Below are positions 11,651 to 23,652 of a DNA stretch of 64,000 nucleotides, piece after piece (the first letter of the stretch is position 1; every line of letters begins with the position of its first letter). Source of the DNA: Turnera subulata (lineage: Eukaryota > Streptophyta > Magnoliopsida > Malpighiales > Passifloraceae); NCBI GenBank assembly GCA_028386065.3, contig JAKUCV010003671.1, forward strand, positions 10,929 to 74,928, in the 5' to 3' direction. Below the pieces are notes generated by a model. The model was not told where the DNA came from and made no database searches. It was given only the letters and a program-made list of their open reading frames with translations. The position numbers and the translations under genes were made by a program.

Positions 11651-12085
11651 AAAAATTAAGCATTTAAGGATTTTTAATACTAGTATTTATATATCGGGAA
11701 GAATAACGATATAAGTCGATATACCGACATACCAACCCAACCGTACCGTCATAGAACCACTATTTCTCGACACGATATGATATCGAGCCGAAATCTGTTA
11801 GTACCGGCTCGGCTCAGTCGATACGGTAGCTTTGCTCTCCCCTAGGCATGAGGATGGTTGACCGACTCGTAGTACCAAGCCCCATCCAAAAAATCAATAA
11901 ATACTAAATAGGGCAGAGGTTCCCATGTTTGAATGTTGCATTGTCTTCACGATCACGAATATGTGTTCACACTTGTACATAATGCACGCACATTTGACCG
12001 TGGAGCACACACATTAAGTTGGCGTCTAATACCGTTCGTATCACTCAGTTAACTGGTGGCTAATAGTAAACATATCCCTGGATCT

Positions 12086-12464
12086 TGTTAAAAGAAAGAT
12101 ACAAAAAGGCAGAGTTTCCTTTAGATAGGAAACGAACCAAAACAGATCACAAAGATGGAGTTTCCTTTTGATTAGGAAACTCAAAATCAAAAGCTAAAAG
12201 ATTGTTTCCCCTGATCAGGAGGAAACCTAAAGATGTGGAATGAGGAAAGAAAACTCACAGATTAATCCATTCCAACTCAATAATTTCGGTTACATACATA
12301 TGGTATTTATAGAGACTATTTGTGTACAATACTGAGTACATGTTGATTATTTGACATCCACAAAATACTAAACAGAGTTCTAAACAAGATTCTAGAATTT
12401 TCTTCTAACTAAAGCTTTCTAGTCTGTTCTGGACTTTAACCCTGTAATAGGATCAACTCCAACA
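12086..12464 (-). repeat. 3' LTR of miniature element
   Basis: 379 bp, nearly identical to 13004-13378. A TATA-like CTATAAATAC (minus strand, about 12304-12315) precedes three consecutive inverted repeats of the type GTTTCC-loop-GGAAAC at 12114-12133, 12160-12180 and 12204-12226. Confidence 0.88.
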
Positions 12465-12734
12465 CTCCCCCTTAATCCTATTGCCTAGACTTGCTTAGAC
12501 TTCTACCCAGCTTAGAATTCTTATGTGCATGAATTTCTTCAATCTCAACAAATATCTTCTTCACCCAAAAGTTCTTCAAACGTATAATTTTGCACTTCTC
12601 CTTTCCTCCAATTCTTCTTTCTTCTGCACATCTTCTATTTGTTGCAGATCTTCTTCATCAGTTCCTTCAAGCAAACTTCAAAAGCATCTTACGAAAAGAT
12701 AACTCCCAACTATGTCTTTTCTTCCAAATTTTCT

Positions 12735-12845
12735 CAACCAAAGCTCCAAAGTTTTGTTGTAACCGTAATTTTGCAGCACCCCAAAGTTTACTGCAACCGA
12801 AATTCTACAGCACTCCAAAGTTTGCTGCAACCGTAATTCTGCAGC
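12735..12845. repeat. Three tandem ~35-bp repeats inside the miniature element
   Basis: Units of the form CCAAAGTTTnCTGCAACCGnAATTCTnCAGCAC occur three times head to tail in the internal region. They keep a frame open by chance. Function unknown. Confidence 0.7.
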
Positions 12846-13003
12846 TGCAATTTCTTGTAAATTTTCTTCTTCATAGCTACCTTCATTCAAATCCTACAAT
12901 TCAAAAAGCTTCTTTTTTTTTCCTCAAAGAAAAACATCAAAAGATGTTATAGCAGCAAAAGATTGGTTAACAGGTCCCGTAAGATCATAGGGATCCGTTA
13001 CCA

Positions 13004-13378
13004 TGTTAAAAGAAAGATACAAAAAATCAGAGTTTCCTTTAGATAGGAAACAAACCAAAACAGAGCACAAAGATGGAGTTTCCTTTTGATTAGGAAACTC
13101 AGAATCAAAAGCTAAAAGATTGTTTCCCCTGATTAGGAGGAAACCTAAAGATGTGGAGGAAAGGAAACTCAAAGATTAATCCATTCCAACTCAATGATTT
13201 CGGTTACATACATATGGTATTTATAGAGACTATTTGTGTACAATACTGAGTACACGTTGATTATTTGACATCCACAAAATACTAAACAGAGTTCTAAACA
13301 GGATTCTAAAATTTTCTTCTAACTAAAGCTTTCTAGTCTGTTCTGGACTTTAGCCCTACAATAGGATCAACTCCAACA
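13004..13378 (-). repeat. 5' LTR of miniature element
   Basis: 375 bp, same architecture as its partner including the three GTTTCC/GGAAAC inverted repeats. The few differences are scattered base changes and a short indel near the middle, indicating a fairly recent insertion. Confidence 0.88.
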
Positions 13379-13383
13379 GATCT

Positions 13384-14131
13384 TCCTCTAGGTTCGAGAT
13401 TAGTACATTATCCGGAGTCAATATCATTTTTTTCTCAAGTTGTGACTGATAAATTTGGATAGCTACTCCTCACGAAGTTAATTGAAAACACTAAGAAGAG
13501 ACTGAGTTCAACTCTTCATTGATATTCTCTTATTCTTCACTCTATTTATTATTTGGCTTCCAAGAACATCTATATTACCATTATTCTATTCTTCTTTTAT
13601 TTTTTAAAATAAACAAAATTTATTTGGAAGACTTGCCTAAAAATATAAATAGAGTAATTAAAAGCTAATGGGACGAGGTACTCTGTAATGAAAACAGTTT
13701 CCACATGCACATTGAAAAATCTTGTTTGTTACCTATATTTGCTTTAAAAAAGCAATAGAAAGAAGGAGAAGCAATACAAAATGCCCAAAGTAGTAAGAGA
13801 TAGTCACCCAAGATCTATTATCTATTAACAAGATAGGATAGACTTCGAGAAGAAAATAGGAATCCTGAAATTTTAAGAAAGAGAGAAATTACTCATTAGT
13901 AAAACTATAAATCATAATAAGGGTGTTTAAAACATTAATTCAGAGGAAACTATATAAGTTTATACATTGGAAAAGTAAGATACGCCTGCAAACTTATTTT
14001 AATAATGTAAATTGGATTCGCAGTATCCATTATTAGAGTTAGAAATCAAATTAATGGTGGACATTCAAAGCACTGCAAATTGGATTTGCAGGTTAGAGAA
14101 TAAAACGTAAAAAATTGATGGTGCGCTACTA
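13384..14131. other. AT-rich intergenic DNA
   Basis: No gene, bounded repeat or element ends seen between the miniature element and the large gypsy element. Confidence 0.4.
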
Positions 14132-14136
14132 GACAG

Positions 14137-16967
14137 TGAAGCGCCCCGACCTGTATTTACCGTACACGGTAAACACGTGCCAGAACTATTCTTAGTGATA
14201 GAACAGACAGTACATCGCAGTTAAAATATTACACGGTAAAATTCAGATACAACAAATGTACAATGCAACATCCGTCACCCACACTCGGGGACTGTTATTC
14301 AATCCACTCTCAAGCTTAACAAAATAACACAACCCACAATATCAGCAACATAAGCAATATAGGAAAGCAGCACACATATGACACAGCAGCGGAAGACTTA
14401 AATGCAGATGCAATGGGGTATGGATCCGGAGTCAGGTGGAGAAGAAAGCAGCAGCCAACGAACATCGTACCTGAACTACAATCAACCAAACCTACGGGAT
14501 GAAACCCCGCAGGCGAGGGGTGAGTCCGAAGTGCTCACCGACGAAGGATAAACAGAGATATATATTCAACTGTAATACTTTCAAAGTAAGCACAACAATC
14601 TCAATAGTAAGCACAGAGAATCACAACACAAGAAAACTACCAAAAACAACTATACCAAGACCAAAAGAATGCTTAATTATTTCCTTATTACCAATTTTAT
14701 CTTCCGGGCCCGTCACTGGACAAGCTAGGGTCGTACCTGGTTATTAACTAATTCTGGATGCCAGGCCCAACCACAATCCGGGATCAACATCCCAATATCA
14801 ACAATCCGGGATCAACATCCCAATATCACAAATCCGGGATCAACATCCCAATCAACCAACCAACCGGCCAAGGCACCACAGAATTAGTCTCTAACCATCT
14901 AGTCGTACCTCTACTTTCCAAGTGACAATTATATCATCATCTCAAAATCAATTCCAATTCCTTTACTCTATTCTCAATTATCCATCTTTTCATTGTTCCA
15001 GATTATTTCTCAGATCAACTCAACAACAGGCTCATAACATCAATTAATCACAGCTTAACAGTTCAGCACTATTCAACACAGTATCCACGAGTCTAATCAT
15101 TATCCAACAACAGCATTAACAAATTCCACAACAATCAAATATCAGACGATAATCAACTCAGCAGTTCAATCAAACAACAAACAAACACAGTATTACAGGC
15201 ACATATCTAAGGTTATCCATCCTCACCTTAGCTGATTATCAGTTATGAAACTGTCCAACAGACTCCAAGTCCGGCTCCTCAGCTATCTGCTCGTTATCAA
15301 CTCCTATATCAAACAAATAATATGCACACATAAGTGATTTGCAATGTCATGCTACTACTGTATACCAGAAATAAAATACGGACTCATCTCGGTTACTTCC
15401 CCGGGTTATTCCTATTATCGTCATAATTCACCATTTATTTCCAAGTGTCAAAATACCTTACTTATTCTTATTCCTGTACCCGAATATTATTCCGGTATTT
15501 TATTACCTTGATAATACCCCTCCCAAAATTATTTCCTTCAAAATAATTGTTATAACACACTATATATATATTTTCCAAAATTATTTCCCTCTTAACAATT
15601 ATATCATATATTTTTTCCTAAAATTAATTTTCTTCCCATATATTTTTTTTCCAAGATTATCTCCTCAAATTATTTACTCTACTATTATTTACCACATTTA
15701 TATTTTTCCAAAACACTAATTATTTTAGTTTCCCAAAATTATTTATGTAACCAGTAAATAATTATTTTTTTAAACCAGATTTCTTTTTTTTTTTTTCCGG
15801 ACTGGGCCAAGTCCAAACCCAAAACCAAGCCCAGCTGACCAAGCAGGAACCAGCAGGCCCAGGCGCAGCAGCCCAAGGTCAGGCCCGCGCCCAACAGCCC
15901 AAAGCCCACGCGTGGTCAGCCTATGCCCGTGCTACACAGAGCCCACAAACCCGCGACCCATGACCCGTCGGCTGACCCGACCACGTTTAATCGGGTCATC
16001 AACTACCATGGTCTGCAGCTCACCTGCAGCGGCGGCGACGTCGACGCGGGGAAAACGCGACCGGAGCGAGGTGGACACGGCCCAGGTGCGACGGTGGAGG
16101 TGGTGCAGGTGGAGAGATCGGCGAAGGAGGCCGGCAGCGGGGCGGGTTGCTCTTGTCGGGTTCGCCTCGTCTTGGACGGCGACGACGGCAGTAGGGAGGA
16201 CGGTGGCTAGCGTGGCTTGCTGCGTCGGCAAGCGAGGGAGGGAGAGGTGGTCGTGTTGACTCTCGGTGGCGGCGGCGAAAATGGTGCTGGGGTGGCGTTT
16301 GGGGGTCGGCTGGTGTGGTGGCTCGGGAAGGAAAAAAACGAAAACAGAAAAGAAAGAAAGAAAAAATAGGAAGGAGGGGAACATGGGTAAACGGCGGCGT
16401 TTGGAGTGTATGGGTGTGTTGTTTGTTTGTTTTGTTTTGTTTTTTTTTCTCTTTTTTGGTTCGTTTTGTGAAGGAAGGAAAGGTGTGGGTTGGGCAGTGA
16501 ATTTGCAGGTGAAGTTTGAGTGTTGCAGGTGAATGGAGATGTTGATGGTGATGCCAAGCAGGAAAGAAAAAGAATCAAGACGCAGTGTAGGACAAGGCTG
16601 GTCACGGGCAGCAACTGGTCATTCACATGCTCACAGTGAATGGCGGCTGCAGCCCCCTCACTGTGCAGCACGTGAGGCGGGTTCTGTCCGGACCAGAAAA
16701 TAACTAGCGTACCCCCTTGACTTAATTTCTGGCCCGATAACTCGGGGTTAATCCTGACTTTTCTCGACATTCCTGGACCCGAAAAATTCCAACTTTGGTC
16801 CGGAAAATCCGCAGAAAAAATCCTTAGCGTGGGACAAGGCTCGGTTTCGGAATCCGACGCACGAATTTCCATTAATTAATTACCCAAGATTAATTTTAAT
16901 GGTAAATTACGGTAAAATTAAATTTTACGGTGACGGTAAAAACGTAAAAATTACCTGGGCTGTTACA
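14137..16967 (-). repeat. 3' LTR of gypsy chromovirus
   Basis: 2831 bp, direct repeat of 24956-27843. It contains three tandem copies of a ~28-bp AATCCGGGATCAACATCCCA unit (14774-14860) and a GC- and CpG-rich block (15900-16300) that generates long but meaningless open frames on both strands. Inside its right edge is the polypurine tract, minus strand AAGGTGGGTAGGC (16968-16980). Confidence 0.95.
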
Positions 16968-17002
16968 GCCTACCCACCTTAAAAGAATTTCGTCCCCGAA
17001 AT

Positions 17003-17799
17003 TCACTCCGGTGGTGCGAACAGGTGCGGATACTGAGAATGCATGTGCTCCTCAACTTCCCATGTAGACTCGTTCGCAGAATGCTTGCTCCATTTAACCT
17101 TCACCATCGGAATGACTCGATTCCTCAACTGTCTGACCTCTCGGGCAAGGATCTGCTCCGGTAATTCTGTATATGTAAGATCCTCTGCGACCTCCACATC
17201 TGCTGTAGTAACCACATGACTCGGATCAGATCTGTACCTCCTCAACATGGAAACATGAAACACATCATGAATCCGGGACAACTCCTCTGGTAAGGACAGT
17301 CTGTATGCCAAGGGTCCAACCCTTTCCACAATCTCATACGGTCCAATGTACCTGGGACTCAGCTTCCCTCTTTTCCCGAATCTGATAACACCCTTCCAAG
17401 GTGCAACTCGGAGGAAAACTTTCTCTCCCACCTGGTACTCCATCTCACGGCGATGCTTATCAGCATAATTCTTCTGTCGGTCCTGTACTGCTCTCATGCT
17501 CTGCTTAACTACCTGAATCTTGTCAATAGTCTGCTTAACCAAATCTGGTCCCACAATCAAACGGAGACCTTCTTCATCCCAACATACTGGACTTCGGCAT
17601 TTCCTTCCGTAAAGAGCCTCAAACGGTGGCATGCCGATGCTGGAATGAAAACTGTTGTTGTAGGCGAATTCCGCTAAAGACAATTGCTGATCCCAGCTCC
17701 CACTGAAATTAAGAGCACAAGCCCTTAACATGTCCTCTAGTGTCTGAATAGTCCTCTCTGACTGTCCGTCTGTCTGAGGATGAAACGCAGTACTGAAAC
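17003..17799 (-). pseudogene. pol: Gypsy pol: integrase C-terminal half and chromodomain
   Basis: Resumes at S-T-A-F-H-P-Q-T-D-G-Q-S-E-R with the catalytic Glu, followed by A-Y-N-N-S and the GPY/F module (S-P-R-Y-I-G-P-Y-E-I). The last ~50 residues (R-Q-L-R-N-R-x-I-P-M-V-K-V-K-W ... E-S-T-W-E) form a chromodomain-like tail, thought to guide chromovirus integration to particular chromatin. Natural stop at 17003, 23 bp short of the polypurine tract. Confidence 0.9.
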
Positions 17800-20700
17800 T
17801 GAAACGCCCGTGTCCCAATTTATTGATATAAGTTATAAATTAATTATAGATTGACCAAATTGCCCTTATCATTCCCGGGACACCCATATCCCAATTCATC
17901 CATTAAAGAATGTATAGCATGTGAAATGATCAAAATGCCCTTCTCCACGGGATACAATATCAACCACATAATCAATGAACAGTTATACAACAAATTACAC
18001 AACAACGAGTATGCAGCGAAAGACTATACATATGATAACATGTATGCAGTGAACTCTATGGATCCGACCAGAGGAGAGGAAAGCACCGCCACCTGCTGAT
18101 ATGCTTTTCTGATCATCGATCAGCTAACCTGTGTAAAACTGTAAGGGGGTGAGACCAACCACTGTCTCACCGCAAACAAATAAACCAATAATATACAATT
18201 ACAAATCAACTACAAGTACACCGGCATCAAGCAACAGCAACCACAATACACAGAGCAAGACATCATCAGACTACAAGCCATCGCTTATCATTACTTATAT
18301 TATTATCTTTGTTATTAGGTTTAAATATTTTATTTGGGCCCTCTATTGTGTGCGTCGAGCTCGGTCCAGTCTGATCAGACAACCAGGCATAAGCCCAAAT
18401 AAACCAGGCACGAAGCCCAAACATATCCATAGAGAGAGAGAGAGACAAAGAGAAAGAGGGAGGTAGAAAGGGGGAGGTAGAAGGAGGGAGGTAGAACCGG
18501 CCATCACAGGCCCACATGCAAACTCGCATGTCATCCCGAGGGGTATCACTTCCCGCTCGAACCAACCGGTCAACAGCCCCACAGTAGAATTATAATAGTA
18601 TTTTATTCACAATTATCCTTTAAGAATTGTACCATACGTTATTTCAAACATGGTTGTGTGGATTTAACATCTTAATCCCAAATCCGGGCCTCCAGCCCAC
18701 AATCCACCACACAAACCACAAAACCATATATCACGTTATTTAACACACAAAACAACTCATGCACGACAGGCATATTATATCACACTGGTACACAGTTCAC
18801 AAATCATGCACACTGCATCAGAGATATCACCAACATAGTACACTCGCAGATAGCAACATCAGCACATCAGACAAGCATGCATACAGCATTCAAGACCAAC
18901 AATTAATACCACTGTATATATCAAGACAGTTAACCGAGTATTGTAGGCAATAATGCATACAAAGGTTTATAAGTCCTCACCTGGCCATATTAATTGTCTC
19001 GGAAGCCGAAGCTCATTCCACCTTAATATATCCTACATTGGAATCAAAATGACCACACATAAGGTTCACATAAAAACATGATGAATGCATGTCAATATCC
19101 TGACTATAACGACATGAAATCTTTTAGTCCTTAAGCCCAATTAAGATAGGTCTATGGTCTTAGCTCAACAAATCCTATAACCTTAGCCCGAGACTAAAAG
19201 TTCGCTTAAGTTCAATTATTTGTCTCAATTAGTGGTTCACAGGGCCTAAAGCCCATTTTAAATTAATTACTCTTTATTGGGCCTATAGCCCGTATCCATA
19301 ATAGTCCTTGGGCCTAAGGCCCATATACCCTTAACATGGCATAACTTGGGTCTAGGCCCGGCCCGTTCACTTAATCACATTAATCGAGCTCCCGAGCCCG
19401 ACCTTTCCGGCCTAAAGATATTATGTGCGTCGGATATATATTCCGGCCACGTATTTCTCACCGTGCCACACTCGTTTTCCACTAAGTCCATTATTTTTAA
19501 ATACATCGATAAAAATGCATAACTAGTACATGACTTGTACAGAATTAGATTACAGGCTTCGTCGGGAATTTACCATTTAATGCCGACTCTTGATGCTCGC
19601 CGGAACAGTAACCCGTTCGCCGGATTCCGGCCACAGCATCGCCGGAAAAGACTCCAAGAAGCCGGATAACTTCCTACATCCCGAAAAGCACACCCACACT
19701 TATGTCCTTTCCAACAAAACACAATCTAACATCACACAACTCCTAAAGCACATAAACATAATCAAGCGAATTGGAACACCAAGGCAATCACCGGAGTTAC
19801 TCACCGGAACAATCTGCCCACACCTCGGTTCTGTCCACTACCGAAGAACAAACTACCCACGTCACTGCACACACCATCCGCCTCCGAACCCAGACCCGAA
19901 CACCCCATAAACAACCACAACCAAAGCTATCAACACGGGGAGCAAAGGAAAAGGAAGAAGAGAAAATGAGGACGACGGTGCTTACCCGAGAACAGGAGGC
20001 GCGACGCGAAGGGTATCCCGTATCCGCACCCGAACCAACATCGGCCTCCACTGAAACCACGAGCCCGCTCACCAACAAAACAAGAAACCACCAATGACCC
20101 AACAACACGCGAGTCCGCCGCCGCCTCGACCACCGCACAAGGCACGGCAATCACCGCCACAGGACAACCGCATCCACAAGATGCAAACCAAACAAATCAT
20201 CACAAACACACCCCGATTCAATAAGGACCTGAATTGAAGAGAAAGTGAAAAAGCAAAGAGAGTGGCGGGGCAAGCTTACCAGACGGCGACACAACCAGCA
20301 ACAGCTCCCCGCCACACTGCAAGTCCAAGCCCCGACCTCGAACCAGAAGCCACAACCAGCAACGAAGGCAACTGGGTCAAGGGAAGAAAAAAGAGATGAT
20401 GGCGGCGTTTGTGAGTTGTGGAGAAGAAAAGGCAGTAGCGAGAGAGGGAGAGAAGAAATCAAGGAGAAGAAATCGTGGGCGAGGGGTGAGGCGGCCGGAG
20501 AGAAAAAGAAAGAGAGAGAGGAGAAGAAAGAAAGAAAAGAGAGGAGAAGGAGAGAAAAGAATGGATTTTAACCTAGAGTTCGGCTGATGCTCAAAACGGC
20601 GTCATTTTGCTTGGCAAAACGACGTCGTTTTGTCTCCCTCGCACCTCAGGTCAACACAGCCATACCCCCTGGTCAAAACGCGACCCTTGCTCGAGTTTTA

Positions 20701-21000
20701 TGTTATGAGCTCCCCAAAACGACGTAGTTTAGGTTAAAACTATCCCAGTACATGTGTTTTACACACTAACTCAAATAAAATTCAATTTTAATCCTAAAAT
20801 AATGATTACTTCCCTCATAGAATTAATAATAATAATAACAATAATAATAATAATATTAGTAATAATAATATTACCAAGCAAATAAAAATATTTCTTTGAC
20901 CGTAAATACCCGAAAACTCTGCAAGGGTAGAATTGGAAATCAAATTCCAAAAATTTGAAAATTCCATAAAAATTAATTATCGAAAAATCGGGGCGTTACA
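17800..21000 (-). mobile_element. Nested solo LTR of a gypsy chromovirus
   Basis: 3201 bp beginning TGAAACGCCCG and ending GGGGCGTTACA, i.e. matching inverted TG..CA termini, flanked by the perfect 5-bp duplication GAAAC (17795-17799 and 21001-21005). It lies inside the integrase core of the host element. No gag or pol motif occurs inside, so it is a solo LTR left by recombination between the ends of a former full element. Termini resemble those of the host element but the body differs, so it is a separate family. Confidence 0.93.
20595..20730. repeat. Cluster of AAACGACGTCGTTT-like palindromes in solo LTR
   Basis: Within about 135 bp are three related motifs: AAAACGGCGTCATTTT, AAAACGACGTCGTTTT and AAAACGACGTAGTTTA. 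The ACGTC core resembles bZIP sites. Located near the 5' (U3) end of the minus-oriented LTR. Confidence 0.55.
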
Positions 21001-21396
21001 GAAACTCAGCTTCGTCCCCAAAGTTGCTTGCAGACTCTTCCAGAACCGTGATGTGAATCTCGGATCTCTGTCTGAGACTATGGACTTAGGAATCCCATGA
21101 AGTCTCACGATCTCTGCAACATACTGCTTCGCCAACTTATCCATAATATCTGTCTGTCGGATGGGGAGAAAATGAGCTGATTTTGTAAGTCGATCAACGA
21201 TAACCCAGATGGCGTCATGCTGTCTCCGGGTCAACGGTAATCCAACCACGAAATCCATAGTGATCATCTCCCACTTCCACTCCGGCACTGACAAAGATCT
21301 CATCTTCCCTGCTGGAGCCTGATGCTCGGCTTTCACTTGCTGACAAGTGATACACTTAGCCACATACTCGCTACATCCTTCTTCATACGTGGCCAC
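20977..21396 (-). pseudogene. pol: Gypsy pol: integrase, N-terminal half
   Basis: Contains C-x-x-C of the zinc finger (C-I-T-C-Q-Q-V-K) and the catalytic core start (M-D-F-V-V-G-L-P, then [10 protein letters not shown]). After K-L-S-F the frame runs into the nested solo LTR, which supplies the last few codons and a stop. The other half resumes at 17794. Confidence 0.9.
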
Positions 21397-22903
21397 CAGA
21401 AATGGCTCCTCAAATTCTGGTACATCTTGGTGCTTCCAGGGTGCATAGCATACGGCGTCATATGTCCCTCTTCCAGAATCTGACTGTGTAGGTCACCAAC
21501 ATTGGGTACACATAAACGTTTCCCCAGCATCAATGCACTATCCTCAGCTATGCGAAACTTTTCTTCCTTTCCACTGCGGACTGCTTCCTTCAACTTGATC
21601 AAGTCAGGATCTCCATCTTGTAGTTCCATAATCCAGCCTCTCAAGTTAGACTTGACTTCAATATGAGTCAACAAAGCTCCTGACTCATCAACTGATAAAT
21701 CAACTCCTTTCTTCCTTAACTCGATGAGTGAGGACATCGAGTAGGTCGTGGAAGCATCTTCTGGTTGTCTCCGGCTCAAAGCGTATGCTACAATATTAGC
21801 TTTTCCAGGATGATATTCAATAGTACAATCATAATCATTCAGCAACTCAACCCAACGTCGTTGTCGCAAGTTAAGTTCCTTCTGAGTCATGATGTACTTG
21901 AGACTCTTATGATCTGTGAAGATCCGGCATCTCTCTCCAAACAGATAATGTTGCCAAATCTTCAAAGCAAGGATCACTGCGGCCATCTCTAGATCATGTG
22001 TCGGGTAGTTCTTCTCGTGTGGCCTCAGCTGTCTCGAAGTATAGGCAATCACTCGGCCTTCTTGCATCAGAACGGCTCCCAAACCAAGACCTGAAGCATC
22101 ACAGAACAACACATACTCTACTCCTGGCTTAGGTACTGTCAAGACTGGTGCTGTTGTCAACTTCGTCTTCAGTTCATCAAAACTCTTCTGGCAGCCATCA
22201 TTCCATACAAAGGCTTGATCTTTCCTCAATAGCTTGGTCATAGGACTGGCTATCAAGGAAAAACCCTCAATGAATCTCCGGTAATATCCTGCAAGGCCAA
22301 GAAAACTTCTGACTTCGGGTACCGTCTTAGGCGGCTCTCACTCCAGAACAGCTTTCACTTTAGCAGGGTCAACCTTAATCCCATCCCCGGATACAACATG
22401 TCCAAGGAATGCAACTTCCTCAAGCCAGAACTCACACTTACTAAACTTAGCATACAACTCCTTCTTTCGCAGCCTCTGTAGCACTACCCTCAGGTGCTCC
22501 TCATGTTCTTCCCTGCTCTTGGAATATATCAGAATGTCGTCGATGAAGACTACCACAAACTTGTCCAAGAACTTGTTCAGAACCAAGTGCATCAAGCACA
22601 TGAAAACTGAAGGTGCATTGGTCAAACCGAAAGGAACCACTGTGAACTCAAAATGCCCATACCGAGTACGGAAGGCCGTCTTCGGTATTTCCTTCTCTGC
22701 AATCTTGACCTGATGGTAGCCAGATCGAAGATCAATCTTAGAAAACATTGTAGCTCCCTGTAGCTGATTAAAGAGGTCCTCAATCCTGGGAAGCGAGTAC
22801 TTGTTCTACACTGTCACCTTGTTCAACTGTCGGTAGTCCACACACATCCGCAAACTGCCATCTTTCTTCTTCACAACGAGGACTGGTGATCCCCAAGGTG
22901 ATG
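21375..22903 (-). pseudogene. pol: Gypsy pol: reverse transcriptase, RNase H, IN zinc finger
   Basis: RT motifs [20 protein letters not shown], the catalytic F-I-D-D, and F-L-G-H-V are in order. RNase H follows with F-C-D-A-S, an acidic E-M-A and F-T-D-H-K-S-L; the final D-A-L-S-R is Y-A-L-S-R here. The integrase zinc-binding region (H-P-G-S-T-K-M-Y) starts before a frameshift near 21375. In-frame stops occur near 22805 (TAG where a Lys is expected) and at 22338-22340 (TGA where a Trp is expected). Confidence 0.9.
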
Positions 22904-23638
22904 TCAGATGAAACCCTTCTCGAGCAGCTCATCCAACTGCTTCTTCAACTCCTGGAGTTCTGTCAGTGCCATCCGATGTGGTGCCATCGAGAAAGGTGTC
23001 ACTCCTGGCATCAAATCGATGGTATACTCGACTTCCCTGTCAGGTGGCAATCCTGGCAGATCTTCTGGGAACACATCTGGAAACTCCCTCACAACTATGA
23101 TGTCTCCCAAAACCGGAGTCTGAACTTCTTCACCCTTGACATGGGTCAACAAAGCATCTGGACCCAATGGCTTCATCCCAACATCCTGGTGAGCAGAGAT
23201 ACTACATGTAGCAGCAGCTCTCCCAATACTTGTCAACAAGATCTTATGTCCACCTTCGGAAGTCAACAACACTTCCTTGGTTCGACAGTTCACCATAGCA
23301 CTGTACTTGGACAACCAATCCAAGATGATATCAAAACCTCCCATGTTCATCACAATCAACCGTGCAAGAAAAGCCTCGCTATCGTATGAAAGCGAAACAT
23401 CTTTGCACACATGGGTTAACCTGACCACTACACCCGCAGGTAACCTAACCCTCATCGGACAAACTAAACTCTCTCCCTTACAGTTATGTAGTAGTGCAAA
23501 ACTTTGCGCAATAAACGAATGTGTAGCTCCAGGATCTATCAAAGTATAAGTAGTACTACCAAAAACTGTAAAGGTACCTGCTATGACATCAGCATTCTCT
23601 GGATCCTCCTCAGCGGTGATCACAAATGCTCTCGGCAC
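22904..23638 (-). pseudogene. pol: Gypsy pol: aspartic protease and start of RT
   Basis: The frame carries the retropepsin-like active site region T-L-I-D-P-G-A-T-H-S-F, where the family normally has D-S/T-G-A; the Pro is unusual and probably inactivating. It then runs through the linker D-V-F-P-E-D-L-P-G-L-P-P to E-K-G-F-I, the opening of the reverse transcriptase, and hits a stop caused by an indel where conserved R-P-S-x-S-P-W-G would follow. Confidence 0.85.
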
Positions 23639-23652
23639 TGTTGTACTCTAGT

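Larger units (their letters stand above)
12086..13378 (-). mobile_element. Miniature non-autonomous LTR retrotransposon (TRIM-like)
   Basis: Two direct terminal repeats (12086-12464 and 13004-13378) surround only 539 bp of internal DNA. The element is bordered by a perfect 5-bp duplication, GATCT (12081-12085 and 13379-13383). On the minus strand the LTR begins TGTTGGAG and ends TTTTAACA. Directly inside the right LTR is TGGTAACGGATCC (12991-13003), a primer-binding-like site, and directly inside the left LTR is a purine tract, minus strand GGATTAAGGGGGAG. No gag or pol is present, so it depends on another element's proteins. The LTRs are about as long as the upper range usual for TRIMs. Confidence 0.88.

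Noticed and set aside
11472..11663. 63-codon Ser/Leu/Pro frame
   Set aside because: Translation of a GA-rich simple-sequence tract.
12590..12952. 120-codon frame inside the miniature LTR element
   Set aside because: Built from tandem repeats and T-rich DNA; no gag features. Treated as non-coding.
15912..16872. Long frames on both strands (up to 221 codons), repeated at 26788-27748 (up to 289)
   Set aside because: They lie in the CpG-rich part of both LTRs, have Pro/Ser/His-rich translations in every frame and no family match; composition artefact.
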